Assembly (NCBI GenBank): GCA_009784445.1
Contig: WRBQ01000006.1
Location: 1 to 63,581, forward strand
DNA length: 63,581 nucleotides
Direction: 5' to 3'
DNA from: Oscillospiraceae bacterium
Lineage (GTDB): Bacteria > Bacillota > Clostridia > Oscillospirales > Acutalibacteraceae
Positions 41,063-50,600 of the stretch are shown here, piece by piece. Position numbers and translations under genes: made by a program. Each line of letters begins with the position of its first letter. The first letter of the stretch is position 1. The notes under the pieces were generated by a model, which made no database searches, had not been told where the DNA came from, and worked only from the letters and a program-made list of their open reading frames with translations.

Positions 41063-43252
41063 CTAGATGTCTTTGTCTTCTTCGATTGCGCCCTTTTCAT
41101 CCGTTTCTTTGCTCATCTGCCGCTGGGTTTTCACCAAGTTGTAGTATATCCCCCGCTGCTGCATTAGCTCACGGTGCGAGCCAAGTTCGGCAATTTCGCC
41201 GCCGTCAATCACAGCAAGACGATTGGCGTGGCGCAGCGTGCTCAGCCGGTGCGCAATGGCAATGGTCACACGGCCTTTCACGAGGCGCTCAAGCGCCTGC
41301 TGCACCTTGCCCTCGGTTTCGGGGTCAAGTGCGCTGGTGGCTTCGTCCAAAATGAGTATCTTGGGGTTGCGCAGCACCGCGCGCGCAATGGCCACGCGTT
41401 GGCGTTCGCCGCCGCTGAGGGTATGCCCATCTTCGCCTACTAGGGTGTTGTAGCCATCGGGCAGCTTGATGATGAACTCGTGCGCATTGGCAGTTTGTGC
41501 AGCACGAATCACCCCTTCGGGCGTGGCATCGGTGCTACCATAAGCAATGTTTTCGTACACCGTGCCAGCGAACAAATAAGTTTCTTGAAACACCACGCCG
41601 ATATGCTTGTGCAGCCAAGCGCTGTCAAAGTCGCGCAGGTCATGACCATTTGCGGTAATTCGCCCGCCATCGGGGTCATACATGCGCATAGCCAAGTTAA
41701 TCAGCGTGCTTTTGCCCGCGCCGCTTGGCCCCACCAAACCCAGCATTTCACCGGGCTGCACGGTGAGGTTGATATTTTTCAATACTGGCTCATAAGGCAC
41801 ATAGCCAAAGCGCAAGTTTTCGAACACCAGCGGCCCTTCCACCGGCACTTCAACGGGTTCTTCGGCCTCGGTCATGGTATGTTCTTCGTCAAGAATTTCG
41901 TAGATTTTCAGCAGGCTGTTGGTGGCCTCGGCCAGCCGCCGGGGGAAGAATGACATCCAGCGCAGTGGCTCGAACAAAAACGCCATCAGCAGCGTGAACA
42001 TCACTAGCTGCGGCAGGCGCATGTCACCTTGCAACACCAGCCGTCCTCCCACAAACATTACCACCAGCTCGCCGATCATCATCGCTAAGCGCGTGGTGGG
42101 GTTAAGCAGTGCCCAAAACACTTCCACCCCAGTGGAGGCTTTTTTCAGCCGCCAGCTGGTTTTCTTAAATTTCTCAATTTCGCGTTCTTCAGTGCCGAAT
42201 GTTTTCACCACGCGAATGCCCTTAATGATGTCGTGCAGCAGGCTGCGCTCGCGCGAGGAGCTGCGCCACATGTGGTCTAATTTCAAGCCAAGGCGGCGCC
42301 AAAACTGCCGGTACATCACCAGCGTAATGGGTATAGCAATCACAGTCATTAGCGCCAAACCTGGTTGCAGCACAAACAGCATGATGCTGACGATGACAAT
42401 CATCATCAGTTTTTCAAGCGTGGCGCGGCCAAAGCCGTCGATAAAGCCGCGCACGGTTTCGGTGTCGTGCGTCACGCGTTTCATCAGATCGCCGGCGGTT
42501 CGTTTGCTCATGCTGGTGAGCGAAAGCTGCTGTACTTTGTCATAGGTTTTGCGGCGCAGAAAATCGCTGTGACGCACGCTGGTGCGGTTGATAGCCAGCA
42601 AACTTGCGCTCATAAAAAACTGGCTGGATAGATAAAGCACGGCCATCGCAGCCCCCGCAATCAACACCGATTGCCCTGGTGTCCAATTGAACGGCAACGC
42701 TTGGGCCGCGTAATCTGGATCAAGCACAAATTCAATCAGCCACCCAATCACCAGCGGCACCGACGCACGTGCCAAGTTAAACAGCAGCATGAACACATTG
42801 GCCTTAACGATGGCGGGCTTGAGCCTAGGGAAATCGCGAATCGCGCGCAACCAAATGCTTTTCACGTCCGCACAAAACAGGCAGATGCTCAAGCCCGGTA
42901 TCAAATGGCGGTTGCATTTTTCGCAACGTTGCAGCATTTTGTAGTCAATGTTCAAACGCTTGCCGGTTTGCAGGTAGTGGTTCACCACTTTGCAAAACTC
43001 GCCGATTTCGCCCACTTGGCTCATGCTAAAGCGACATACATGCACGTTATGCTCATTGCCTAGGTCGGGGAGTTTTAGCTCCAAGCGGCCACAGCCTACA
43101 TCACCAAATTGCACCAGCTCCGCCACGCCCTTCAATGAACGCCGAAAGACTTCCACGCCGTCAATGTCGGCATAGATCACATCGCTTTCCCACGTTAGCA
43201 CGCCGCGGCACAGTTTGCCCGCAGCGTCCAGGTCAAAGGCTACAGTCGTCAT
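41063..43252 (-). CDS. ABC exporter half, with N-terminal zinc ribbon
   Basis: A 729-residue fused membrane/ATPase protein. The N-terminal 100 residues are DUF1854-like; CEKCNRHLIPGLSICLFC near residue 110 is a four-Cys zinc ribbon. Six membrane helices follow. The ATPase part has GLVGPSGAGKST (Walker A), LSGGERQR (signature) and ILILDEATSALD (Walker B). The last of three minus-strand genes with the DUF1854 protein and a second exporter half, which together probably make a heterodimer. NCBI family names link such DUF1854 exporters to cyanophycin gene clusters in Proteobacteria (from memory). Confidence 0.85.
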   Translation of the reverse strand: MTTVAFDLDAAGKLCRGVLTWESDVIYADIDGVEVFRRSLKGVAELVQFGDVGCGRLELKLPDLGNEHNVHVCRFSMSQVGEIGEFCKVVNHYLQTGKRLNIDYKMLQRCEKCNRHLIPGLSICLFCADVKSIWLRAIRDFPRLKPAIVKANVFMLLFNLARASVPLVIGWLIEFVLDPDYAAQALPFNWTPGQSVLIAGAAMAVLYLSSQFFMSASLLAINRTSVRHSDFLRRKTYDKVQQLSLTSMSKRTAGDLMKRVTHDTETVRGFIDGFGRATLEKLMMIVIVSIMLFVLQPGLALMTVIAIPITLVMYRQFWRRLGLKLDHMWRSSSRERSLLHDIIKGIRVVKTFGTEEREIEKFKKTSWRLKKASTGVEVFWALLNPTTRLAMMIGELVVMFVGGRLVLQGDMRLPQLVMFTLLMAFLFEPLRWMSFFPRRLAEATNSLLKIYEILDEEHTMTEAEEPVEVPVEGPLVFENLRFGYVPYEPVLKNINLTVQPGEMLGLVGPSGAGKSTLINLAMRMYDPDGGRITANGHDLRDFDSAWLHKHIGVVFQETYLFAGTVYENIAYGSTDATPEGVIRAAQTANAHEFIIKLPDGYNTLVGEDGHTLSGGERQRVAIARAVLRNPKILILDEATSALDPETEGKVQQALERLVKGRVTIAIAHRLSTLRHANRLAVIDGGEIAELGSHRELMQQRGIYYNLVKTQRQMSKETDEKGAIEEDKDI

Positions 43253-43261
43253 GTTTATTCC

Positions 43262-43762
43262 TCAATATAAATAAGGCTCAAGCAGGCGCAAGGCTTTCTT
43301 TTTTACCACGCGTAAATCTTCAATCAAATAGCGGTTGCCATCCACGTCGGTGAGCACAATGGTGCTGCTGCCGGGCAACTGCCGCAAGTTCTTGGTGATA
43401 TCCTTAACCGCAGCGTTCTTCTTGTGTTCGCCGATGGACAGGTCAAAGTAATAGCTGCCCATTTTCTCTTTGATGCTGTGCACGGCTGTGATTACCGGCG
43501 TGTAGTAGCGCAACTCCAGCTCAGCGGCCACCAGCGCAGCCTGTTCTTCCTCCAACTGGGTAATATCCTCCAGCACAGCTAATTCTTTGTCTTCCATGTC
43601 TGCCACGCAGATGAACCTGCCGGGGTCAGTCAGCGGCAGGGCACGGCGCAGCTGCACGCGCGCATGAGTTTCACCACCCAGCTCAAGCGACAAAAAATCC
43701 TGCGCGTTGCGAAAAAACCGCACATCGCCGGGCTGCGTGAACTCCAAGTTTAACGTATCCAT
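43262..43762 (-). CDS. DUF1854-family protein
   Basis: A 166-residue soluble protein. It matches DUF1854 by its opening (FTQPGDVRFFRNAQDFLSLEL), RRALPLTDPGRFICVADMEDKELAVLEDI, and the end LTDVDGNRYLIEDLRVVKKKALRLLEPYLY. AGGAGA precedes ATG 43762. It lies between two exporter halves whose own N-termini carry related segments, so it probably joins or regulates that transporter. Biochemical function unknown. Confidence 0.85.
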   Translation of the reverse strand: MDTLNLEFTQPGDVRFFRNAQDFLSLELGGETHARVQLRRALPLTDPGRFICVADMEDKELAVLEDITQLEEEQAALVAAELELRYYTPVITAVHSIKEKMGSYYFDLSIGEHKKNAAVKDITKNLRQLPGSSTIVLTDVDGNRYLIEDLRVVKKKALRLLEPYLY

Positions 43763-43777
43763 AAGCTTCTCCTATCT

Positions 43778-43833
43778 GTAGGGGCGGCCATCGGCCGTCC
43801 GTTTTTTGGCGGACGCGCAATGCGCGCCCCTAC
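43778..43833. repeat. GTAGGGGC...GCCCCTAC inverted-repeat element
   Basis: A 56-base imperfect palindrome (terminal GTAGGGGC/GCCCCTAC; inner GGCCGTCCG/GCGGACGC arms around TTTTTTG). Its edge supplies the TAG stop of the upstream exporter gene (43830-43832). Similar elements are frequent in gut Clostridia (general impression). Confidence 0.7.
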
Positions 43834-46151
43834 CCTACGTGCATGGCCGCCAAAGCCTTGCTTTGCACTTGATATAGCTCGTAAAACGCGCCGCGCTTCT
43901 TCAGCAGCTCACGGAAGGTGCCGAATTCTTTGAGCTCGCCTTCTTCAATCACCGCAAGCATGTCGGCATCACGCAGGGTGCTAAGGCGGTGCGCAATGGC
44001 AATGGTCGTGCGGCCCTCTTTGAGCTGTTGCAAGCTTTGTTGAATGCTGCGTTCAGTGGCGGTGTCCATAGCAGCAGTGGCTTCGTCCAAAATGAGAATT
44101 TTCGGGTTTTGCATAATCGCCCGGGCAATGCTCACGCGTTGACGTTCGCCGCCGCTGAGCGCCTGCCCGCTGGCTCCCACGCGAGTTTCGTAGCCATCCG
44201 GCAGTTTCATGATAAAATCATGCGCAGCGCTTGCTTTGGCAGCGGCGATGACCTCGCGCATGTCGGCCTGCGGCTTGGCATAGCGAATGTTATCCGCAAT
44301 GGTGCCCGAAAACAGATAGATGTCCTGACTCACTAGGCCAATGTTGCGGCGCAGCACGTCAAGCGGCAGGTCTTTCACGTCCACGCCGTCGATGATGATC
44401 GCCCCAGCTTTGGCGTCATACAGCCGCGAAATCAGGTTGGCGATGGTGCTTTTGCCCGCGCCGGTTTTGCCCACAATGCCCAGCATCTGCCCGGCACTCA
44501 CGCTTAAATTCACACGCTTGATAATCGGTCTTGCCGGTTCGTACTCAAACTCCAGTTCGCGCAATTCAATATCGCCGCGCAGTTTTTGCACATCCACGGG
44601 ATTCTCCGGCGGCAGAATTTCGTCGTCGCTGTCCAGAATCTCAAACACACGGCTGGCGGCATCGGCGCAGCGTGCCCACCAGTTGCTCACCCACGAGAAA
44701 TACTCCAAGGGGCCTTGTATCATCATCAACCAAGCCACAAAGGCCATCAGCTCACCCAACCCCATCGTGCCGTTTTGCACGTTTCGCCCACCCATCACCA
44801 GCACGGCGGTGATAAGCAAAAACACCGCGCTCATCGCAAAGGGGAACACCGTGGCCTCCTTGGCGGTAAGCTCTTTTTCGGCGTCGCGCAGCGATTCACT
44901 CATTTCGCTGAATCGGCCAAGCTCTTCTTGCTCGCGCGCAAAGGCTTTAATCACCCGCTGGCCGTTGATGTTGTCGCTCACCAAGGAATTCAAGCGAGCA
45001 TTCGACGCCCAAATGCGATGATACAACCGACGAAACAGCCGCGTGGCAATGGGCACCACAATGCCCATTACGGGTATCACGCCCAGCACCAGCAGCGTCA
45101 TCGACCAGCTAATGCGGAACATCATCACCATCAGCGTGGCAAACATAAAAATGTTGCGAATGGTGAAGGGCACGCCATCCACAAAAAACCAGTGGATGCT
45201 CATGCTGTCACGCGTCATGCGTTCCATCAAGCTGCCGGTTTGCTTGCTGCTATAAAAGCCCACGCTCAGCCGCTGCATGGCCTCAAAAATCTTCAGTTTC
45301 AGTTTATACATCACGCCCGGGAACAGATAGGCATTCACCAAATCCGAACCTGCGCTAAACACCATGTCCAGCACCCGCATCAGCACCACAATCAGCACCA
45401 GCTGAGTCAGCTGCACAAAGAACTCCGGCGCAGCGGGCAGAATTGCGCCATCCTGCGTGGCGGGCACCAGCACGTTGTCAAACAAACGCTGAATGCTAAA
45501 CAGCGGCAGCAGCACCTGCAGCACCGCACTGGCCGCAAGCATCGCAAGCATGGCCACAATGGCCACGATGTTGTTGTTGAAGTAGGTAAGCAAGCGGCGG
45601 GCGATGGCACTGCGCTTCACGCACTGCGGGCACACGCGGCGCTTGTTGGGATACTTCGTGCTACACTTGGGGCAGTACATCGTCTCATCGTTTTCTTCTA
45701 TATAGGGCGTCATGTCGCGTTGGTCACGCATGGCATTGAAACAATCGGCCAGTTTTTGCATGCTGCCCGCATACCCCAGCGAAAACCGCGTGAGTGCAAA
45801 ATCATGCTCGCCCATTTGCGCAATCAGCCGCCCGGTGGTCACATATTGCTCCACCTTAAGCTTGGTGATGTTACCAGCCGGAATCGTCTCCAGCTTGTCC
45901 AAGGTATACTTCAACTCTTTTTGCTTTTTTCGGCGTTTGCCGAGCACCGTTTCTTCCTGCCCAAACGCAAGATAAAGCCCCTGTTCGTCAAACGCGATCC
46001 ACGCGTTGCAAAAGAGGCCTTCGTTGTTCATGTCGCCCTGCGCACAGCAAATAAAGCCGTCGCAGCGCAGCTGTTGTGCTTGCAACAGGTCTATCACACC
46101 CGGCGGAAATTTGCCGGGCAATTGCTTGGGCTGTTTGCGTTTTTTGGGCAT
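43830..46151 (-). CDS. ABC exporter half with zinc ribbon, first gene of the DUF1854 cluster
   Basis: A 773-residue protein. The first 150 residues are a DUF1854-adjacent soluble domain. A zinc ribbon CPKCSTKYPNKRRVCPQC is near residue 155, six membrane helices span about 190-470, and the ATPase part has GIVGKTGAGKST, LSGGERQR and ILILDEATAAMD. The start follows GGGAGAAATGTT. It is the first of three genes that would build a heterodimeric exporter plus the DUF1854 protein. The C-terminal three codons run into a palindromic repeat. Confidence 0.85.
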   Translation of the reverse strand: MPKKRKQPKQLPGKFPPGVIDLLQAQQLRCDGFICCAQGDMNNEGLFCNAWIAFDEQGLYLAFGQEETVLGKRRKKQKELKYTLDKLETIPAGNITKLKVEQYVTTGRLIAQMGEHDFALTRFSLGYAGSMQKLADCFNAMRDQRDMTPYIEENDETMYCPKCSTKYPNKRRVCPQCVKRSAIARRLLTYFNNNIVAIVAMLAMLAASAVLQVLLPLFSIQRLFDNVLVPATQDGAILPAAPEFFVQLTQLVLIVVLMRVLDMVFSAGSDLVNAYLFPGVMYKLKLKIFEAMQRLSVGFYSSKQTGSLMERMTRDSMSIHWFFVDGVPFTIRNIFMFATLMVMMFRISWSMTLLVLGVIPVMGIVVPIATRLFRRLYHRIWASNARLNSLVSDNINGQRVIKAFAREQEELGRFSEMSESLRDAEKELTAKEATVFPFAMSAVFLLITAVLVMGGRNVQNGTMGLGELMAFVAWLMMIQGPLEYFSWVSNWWARCADAASRVFEILDSDDEILPPENPVDVQKLRGDIELRELEFEYEPARPIIKRVNLSVSAGQMLGIVGKTGAGKSTIANLISRLYDAKAGAIIIDGVDVKDLPLDVLRRNIGLVSQDIYLFSGTIADNIRYAKPQADMREVIAAAKASAAHDFIMKLPDGYETRVGASGQALSGGERQRVSIARAIMQNPKILILDEATAAMDTATERSIQQSLQQLKEGRTTIAIAHRLSTLRDADMLAVIEEGELKEFGTFRELLKKRGAFYELYQVQSKALAAMHVG

Positions 46152-46177
46152 AACATTTCTCCCTATACTCTTTCTAT

Positions 46178-46206
46178 ATCATACCACAAAAGAATGCGCT
46201 CGTCAA
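46178..46206 (-). promoter_or_regulatory. Promoter of the DUF1854/ABC cluster
   Basis: Minus strand TTGACG (46206-46201), 17-base spacer, TATGAT (46183-46178), 26 bases before ATG 46151. Confidence 0.75.
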
Positions 46207-46219
46207 GCGCAAATTTTGC

Positions 46220-46249
46220 TTGACAAAGCCACGCGTGCTGTGATACACT
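46220..46249 (+). promoter_or_regulatory. Promoter of the small exported protein gene
   Basis: TTGACA (46220-46225), 18-base spacer, TACACT (46244-46249). Divergent from the ABC-cluster promoter only 14 bases away, so the two could share a regulator. Confidence 0.65.
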
Positions 46250-46285
46250 ATAGCTGGAAGACGCAAATTGAAGGGAGAAACAAAC

Positions 46286-46921
46286 ATGAAACGAACACTG
46301 GCCATTTTGCTGGCTGCAATGCTTGGCATGGGCACGCTGGGTATTAGTATGATATCTGCAAGTGCTGCCCCTGCGGCTGAATTGACGTTCAACGCTGTGC
46401 GCCACGGATTTTCTATTGATGCTGTCTGTTGGACTGACGCTCCTCGCATTTCTGCGCCCATACGCAACATGAGAGAGCTTCAAGCACGCATGAGAAATTA
46501 TCGCGGCGAGGCGATATGGTGGAATGTGAATGGGCAGCTAACATTCTTCAACGACCATGTATTTGGACATTACGACGCAACATTTTTTGAAAATAATTTT
46601 TTGCTGATTGTACAGCTTGATGACAACATCAGCACAGTACACGCAGTTGACGCTGTACGTTCAGACGGCCGCGTCGAAATCACACGTAATATGGATGAGG
46701 CAAACGACATGAATAAGGATTATTACATCCTCATTGAAGTATGCAACAGCTACATTCCATCGCAGTTTTACTTGTTCTTAGATGGAGTGCATGTGGCAAC
46801 ATCACAAACGCCAGCCGCATTCCCATGGCTCAACGTGCTGGGCGCGGTTGCTGTTATCGTGCTGGCAATCATCAGCGGCTTCGCTGTCTTCTTTTTTGTG
46901 CGAACTTTGTTTTTCGTATAA
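46286..46921 (+). CDS. Exported membrane-anchored protein, unknown (211 aa)
   Basis: ATG 46286 follows AAGGGAG; TTG 46268 would start in the ribosome binding site. A signal peptide (MKRTLAILLAAMLGMG...SASA) precedes a beta-rich domain of about 130 residues (WWNVNGQLTFFNDHVFGHYD, then DMNKDYYILIEVCNS) and a C-terminal membrane helix (LGAVAVIVLAIISGFAVFFFVR). The outside domain is not recognised. Divergent promoters link it to the ABC cluster, which could mean co-regulation (inference). Confidence 0.7.
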   Translation: MKRTLAILLAAMLGMGTLGISMISASAAPAAELTFNAVRHGFSIDAVCWTDAPRISAPIRNMRELQARMRNYRGEAIWWNVNGQLTFFNDHVFGHYDATFFENNFLLIVQLDDNISTVHAVDAVRSDGRVEITRNMDEANDMNKDYYILIEVCNSYIPSQFYLFLDGVHVATSQTPAAFPWLNVLGAVAVIVLAIISGFAVFFFVRTLFFV

Positions 46922-46991
46922 CTTCATTGCCCAAAATCTTCACGGCAGAGCATTGCGCTCTGCCATTTTTACATAATGTGAAAAATTTTGC

Positions 46992-47020
46992 TTGACAAGC
47001 CCGCCTGTATATGCTATAAT
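46992..47020 (+). promoter_or_regulatory. Promoter of tRNA-Val
   Basis: TTGACA (46992-46997), 17-base spacer, TATAAT (47015-47020), 10 bases before the tRNA. Full consensus with TGC before the -10. Confidence 0.85.
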
Positions 47021-47029
47021 AATCAGGTT

Positions 47030-47106
47030 GGACGCGTAGCTCAGTTGGTTAGAGCGCTCGCCTCACACGCGAGAGGTCCCCAGTTCGAGTCTGGGCGTGT
47101 CCACCA
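47030..47106 (+). tRNA. tRNA-Val (anticodon CAC)
   Basis: Acceptor GGACGCG/CGTGTCC with one G-T pair, D stem GCTC/GAGC, anticodon stem CTCGC/GCGAG with loop CTCACAC, T arm CCCAG TTCGAGT CTGGG, encoded CCA. Anticodon CAC reads GTG (Val). Confidence 0.95.
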
Positions 47107-47124
47107 CCCCTGCGGCTTCGCTGT

Positions 47125-47164
47125 GCCCTATGCCAGTCTATGCTAGCATAGGGCATCTTTTTTT
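47125..47164 (+). terminator. Terminator after tRNA-Val
   Basis: GCCCTATGC (47125-47133) pairs with GCATAGGGC (47146-47154), then ATCT7. The hairpin and its CTTCGCTGTG lead-in match the one after tRNA-Thr. Confidence 0.85.
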
Positions 47165-47204
47165 ATTCAATGCTTACAAACCATTGCACAAAAAAAATGC
47201 AAGC

Positions 47205-47237
47205 CCTTCAACCTCACTAGTATAGTGGGGTTGAAGG
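47205..47237. repeat. Strong isolated hairpin between tRNA-Val and the DUF11 gene
   Basis: CCTTCAACCTCACTA pairs with TAGTGGGGTTGAAGG, 15 bp with one T-G pair and a GTA loop. No T run follows. The region 47165-47361 otherwise holds only this and the next hairpin; no ORF is supported there. Confidence 0.6.
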
Positions 47238-47270
47238 ATACGAACTCCCCATATAACGAAATAACCACCT

Positions 47271-47308
47271 AAGCCCGAGAAACTCACTTGAGAAACTCGG
47301 GCTTTTTT
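47271..47308 (+). terminator. Terminator-like hairpin, plus strand
   Basis: AAGCCCGAG (47271-47279) pairs with CTCGGGCTT (47296-47304), 16-base loop with a smaller internal repeat (AAACTC / GAGAAA), then T residues. It may end a short transcript starting downstream of the tRNA. Confidence 0.65.
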
Positions 47309-47361
47309 GCGTTAAAAAACGAAATAGAAAGACCAGCTATAAAAAGTCAATAGAGACTTGC

Positions 47362-47383
47362 AAAAAAGATGAGATCATCTTTT
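47362..47383 (-). terminator. Terminator of the DUF11 gene
   Basis: Minus strand AAAGATGA/TCATCTTT with a tiny loop, followed by T6. It lies about 290 bases after the in-frame stop at 47665 but 90 bases after the -1 frame stop at 47471. Confidence 0.55.
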
Positions 47384-47470
47384 GTATTACGGTATAGAAC
47401 TAGACTATCTGCTATAGTTCAACGTGAAGCATAGCAAGGCAGACAAAGAGATAAAAGGAACATATATGTG

Positions 47471-47682
47471 CTAATCATTTGGTGGTGTTTCACGAAACAT
47501 CTCCCCTATTGCTTCTGCATAGATACACTTTATTGTTTGGCGGCGATAAGGCAGTTGTTTTAGCAAAAGCTGAGCTTGGACCCCTGAGTTAATTTCCAAG
47601 ATTGCCAGTTCGTTTTTTTCTAGGCAGGCAATATCAAAGTGCGTTATGAGATTTTTTAGGTTGGCTAGTGAAATGTTTTTTT
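47471..47682 (-). other. Candidate -1 frameshift site and extended reading frame
   Basis: The minus strand reads ATT AAAAAAA CATTTC (seven A at 47682-47676) just before the DUF11 stop. Slipping back one base at A AAA AAC moves the ribosome into an open frame of 68 codons ending at TAG 47471-47473. The frame lacks its own start and ribosome binding site, and its sequence looks like genuine protein (for example FDIACLEKNELAILEINSG). An eighth A in the genome would give the same fusion, so a sequencing error is the main alternative. Confidence 0.55.
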
Positions 47683-50600
47683 AATTCTCGTGATTACCTT
47701 GCAGCGGTTATTGCTAATATTAGGGTCCTTCGTACGAGCGTCTACACGCGCAATATTGGTGAAACTAAACCAAGCGTCTTCGTGTACACGGCATCTGATG
47801 AGCACGGTGGCACTTACGCCACAGTCCATGTCACCTAAACACAATACGTTTTTCCACTTGTGCCAGCTTTTGCCGTCAATAGAATACCGTGCGTTACAAA
47901 GCTCACTGGGTAAGTCATCTTCCAAAAACACCTGCATAGCTTTGTGGGGGCCTTTGTTGGCAACATTGATGGTGTAAGTTAGTTCATCGCACGGACTGGC
48001 TGTGTGGACGCTAGCTTTTTGTTCAATACAAATATCGGCCAATGCTTCGGCGGGGCAGGAACAAGAGCAGGGCGGCTTTGGCGACGGCCCCGGGCATGGT
48101 GATTTCGGCTTGGGACACGACGAGCATGGCACAACAATATTTGCGGTGCTATAGTTATTATCCAAGACGAGATCAGGCGTTGGGCTACTAACAAACGCCG
48201 TATTCCCTATTGTGCCGAATTCATCTATTGTGCCGCGAATCAGATAGACTCTATTTTCGTCTGGTGCTAGCAGGCCCACGCTATGGCGACCAATCCATGG
48301 TTGCCAAGTGATACCATCGTCATCAGAAAAAGAAACATCGATAAGCCCTGTGGGCACGTCATCAAACAAGCTAACGTTCTGCGCATGATCGGGGCCGTGA
48401 TTTTGCAATGTGATGGTATAAATGATTTCGTCGCCAAGTTGGGCATCTTTTTTTGAAGCTGATTTGGTAATGCTAAGATCCGCTGCAGAGTTGACGGGCG
48501 TTAGCTGGGTGGCTTTGTTGTTGCTCAAATCGGGGTCGGGCGTAACACTGCTGACGGTAGCCATGTTGGTGAGCACGCCCCCTACGACTGCTGTTGATAT
48601 CGTGCTGTGCAACAACAGCGCAAATGTATCACTGGCTGCAAGAGAAGCAACATTGTAGCTATCGTTCCAAGCATGCCATGTTGCGCCATCGTCATCGGAG
48701 TATTGCACATTTGTGAGTGCTGTTGGCAGTTCGTCAGTGATTACCACACCATGCGCGTCGGAGGGCCCGGCGTTACTTACTGTGAGGGTATATATCAGCA
48801 CATCGCCAGCCATCACGGAAGTTCGATCGCTTTCTTTATGAATGCTTAGATCTGCCAAATGGGCCACGGGCATGCGAACTCTGGCAATGTTATCGCTCTG
48901 TTCGGGGTCTGGTGTGTTGCTGGACACGGAGGCTGTATTATGAATGACATCACCGGCACCGGGCATAACAATCCCGCGGATGAGCACGGTATACTCGTCG
49001 CCACTGACCAATGTGCCAATGGTATAGGGGCTGATCCATGCGTTCCAAGTTAGGCCACCGTCAACAGAAAATTCTGGTGTGACAAGATGGACGGAGTCGG
49101 TGAGCACAACCTGTTCGGCATCACTGGGCCCAGCGTTGGCAATGGTCAACGTGTAGGACAGTTGCTCACCTGCGATGGCTACAGCTGCATTCGCATGTTT
49201 TTTGATGGATAAATTTGCAGATTCCTCCACAATTGAGTTGGCTGTGGAAGTGTTGTTGGTCAAGTCAGAATCGGGCGTAGTGCTTGCAACATTGACGGTG
49301 TTGCTAATGGTATCTGTCGTGTGTTGGTTTATTGTGCCGCGTGCAAGAACTACAATAGTCGCACCAGCAGCTACATCGCCAATCATGTAATTTCCCATCC
49401 ATGGCTGCCAGCTGTTGCCTGCATCCAGTGAAAATTCAGCATTGTTTAGCTCGACGGGCATGGTGTCTTCAATTTCCACGTCGCGTGCATAGGATGGGCC
49501 CTTGTTTTGCACGGTGATGGTATAATTAAGCTGAGCACCGGCTTGCACGGAGCTTGAAGTTGCGGTTTTCACAACAGCCATGTCGGCGCTCGCTTGAGTG
49601 TAAGTGATTTCGGTGAACTGGTTGTTTGTGAGGTTGGGATCAGGAGTGGGGCTTAATACAGTGGCCGTGTTGATAACATTGCCAGTGATTGCAGCGCTAA
49701 CCATGCCGCGAATGAGCACTGTAATGGTTTCGTCCGCAGCCAACACACCAGAGGGGTTCGCAATGGAGCAAGTGTCATTCCAAAGCACCCATGTGCTGCC
49801 GTTGTCTAATGAGAATTCAGGCGCCAGTATGCTGGATGGAACGGCATCAGCCAATACAACTCTGCGTGCATTGGATGGGCCGGTGTTGGTCACATTAAAC
49901 GTATAGGCAAGCATTTGGCCAGCCTCAACGGGATCGGGGTCACCCGTTTTGGTGACGGAAATATCAGCCGAAAGGGTGATGGGAGTGATGACATTATCAC
50001 TGTTGTTTTTCATATTGGGGTCTGGGGTGTCGCTGCGAACAGAGGCTGTGTTGCGAATAGTTGGTGTGACTGCGGGGTCAGCAGCTGCATTCACCAAGCC
50101 ACGAATGAGCACCATTGCTGTTGTACCATTACTGATTGTGCCAAGTGTACAGGGGCTTTCCCAGGATTCCCATGTTGCACCATTGTTAAGTGAAACTTCG
50201 GGCTGAAGCACCAGCTCAGATATATCATCGACCAATACAACATTTTCGGCATCATTTGGCCCCAAATTTTCAATGGCGATGGCGTAAGTCAGTTCTTCGC
50301 CAGCGTTGATCGTAGCAGAAGTTGCCGTTTTGGTCAACACGAGGTCAGCAGCGGTTTCCACGGGCGTATAGATGGTGATGCTGTTGTTTTGTGGAACATG
50401 GTCGGGCGTGTCGCTGCTTACGTTGGCGGTGTTGGTAATTATGCCATCACCTAATGAGTTAACTGTGCCTTGGATGAGCAGTATGAAATCGTCATCGGCA
50501 TCCAATGCGGCAAGCATATAAGTGCCGAGCCATGGCTGCCATGTGGCACCACTGTCGTCAGAAAACTCCATGTTAATGAGTTCTGCGGGCGCAATGTCTG

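Noticed and set aside
44586..46223. Long plus-strand open frame antisense to the ABC exporter (545 codons)
   Set aside because: His/Gln-rich shadow of the Walker-motif-containing exporter; no start site or family.
47486..47499. TGTTTCACGAAACA, similar to parS
   Set aside because: It lacks the central GT of the 16-bp consensus, so the half-site spacing is wrong for ParB. A similar imperfect sequence near 53198 on the other side of the DUF11 gene is probably coincidence.
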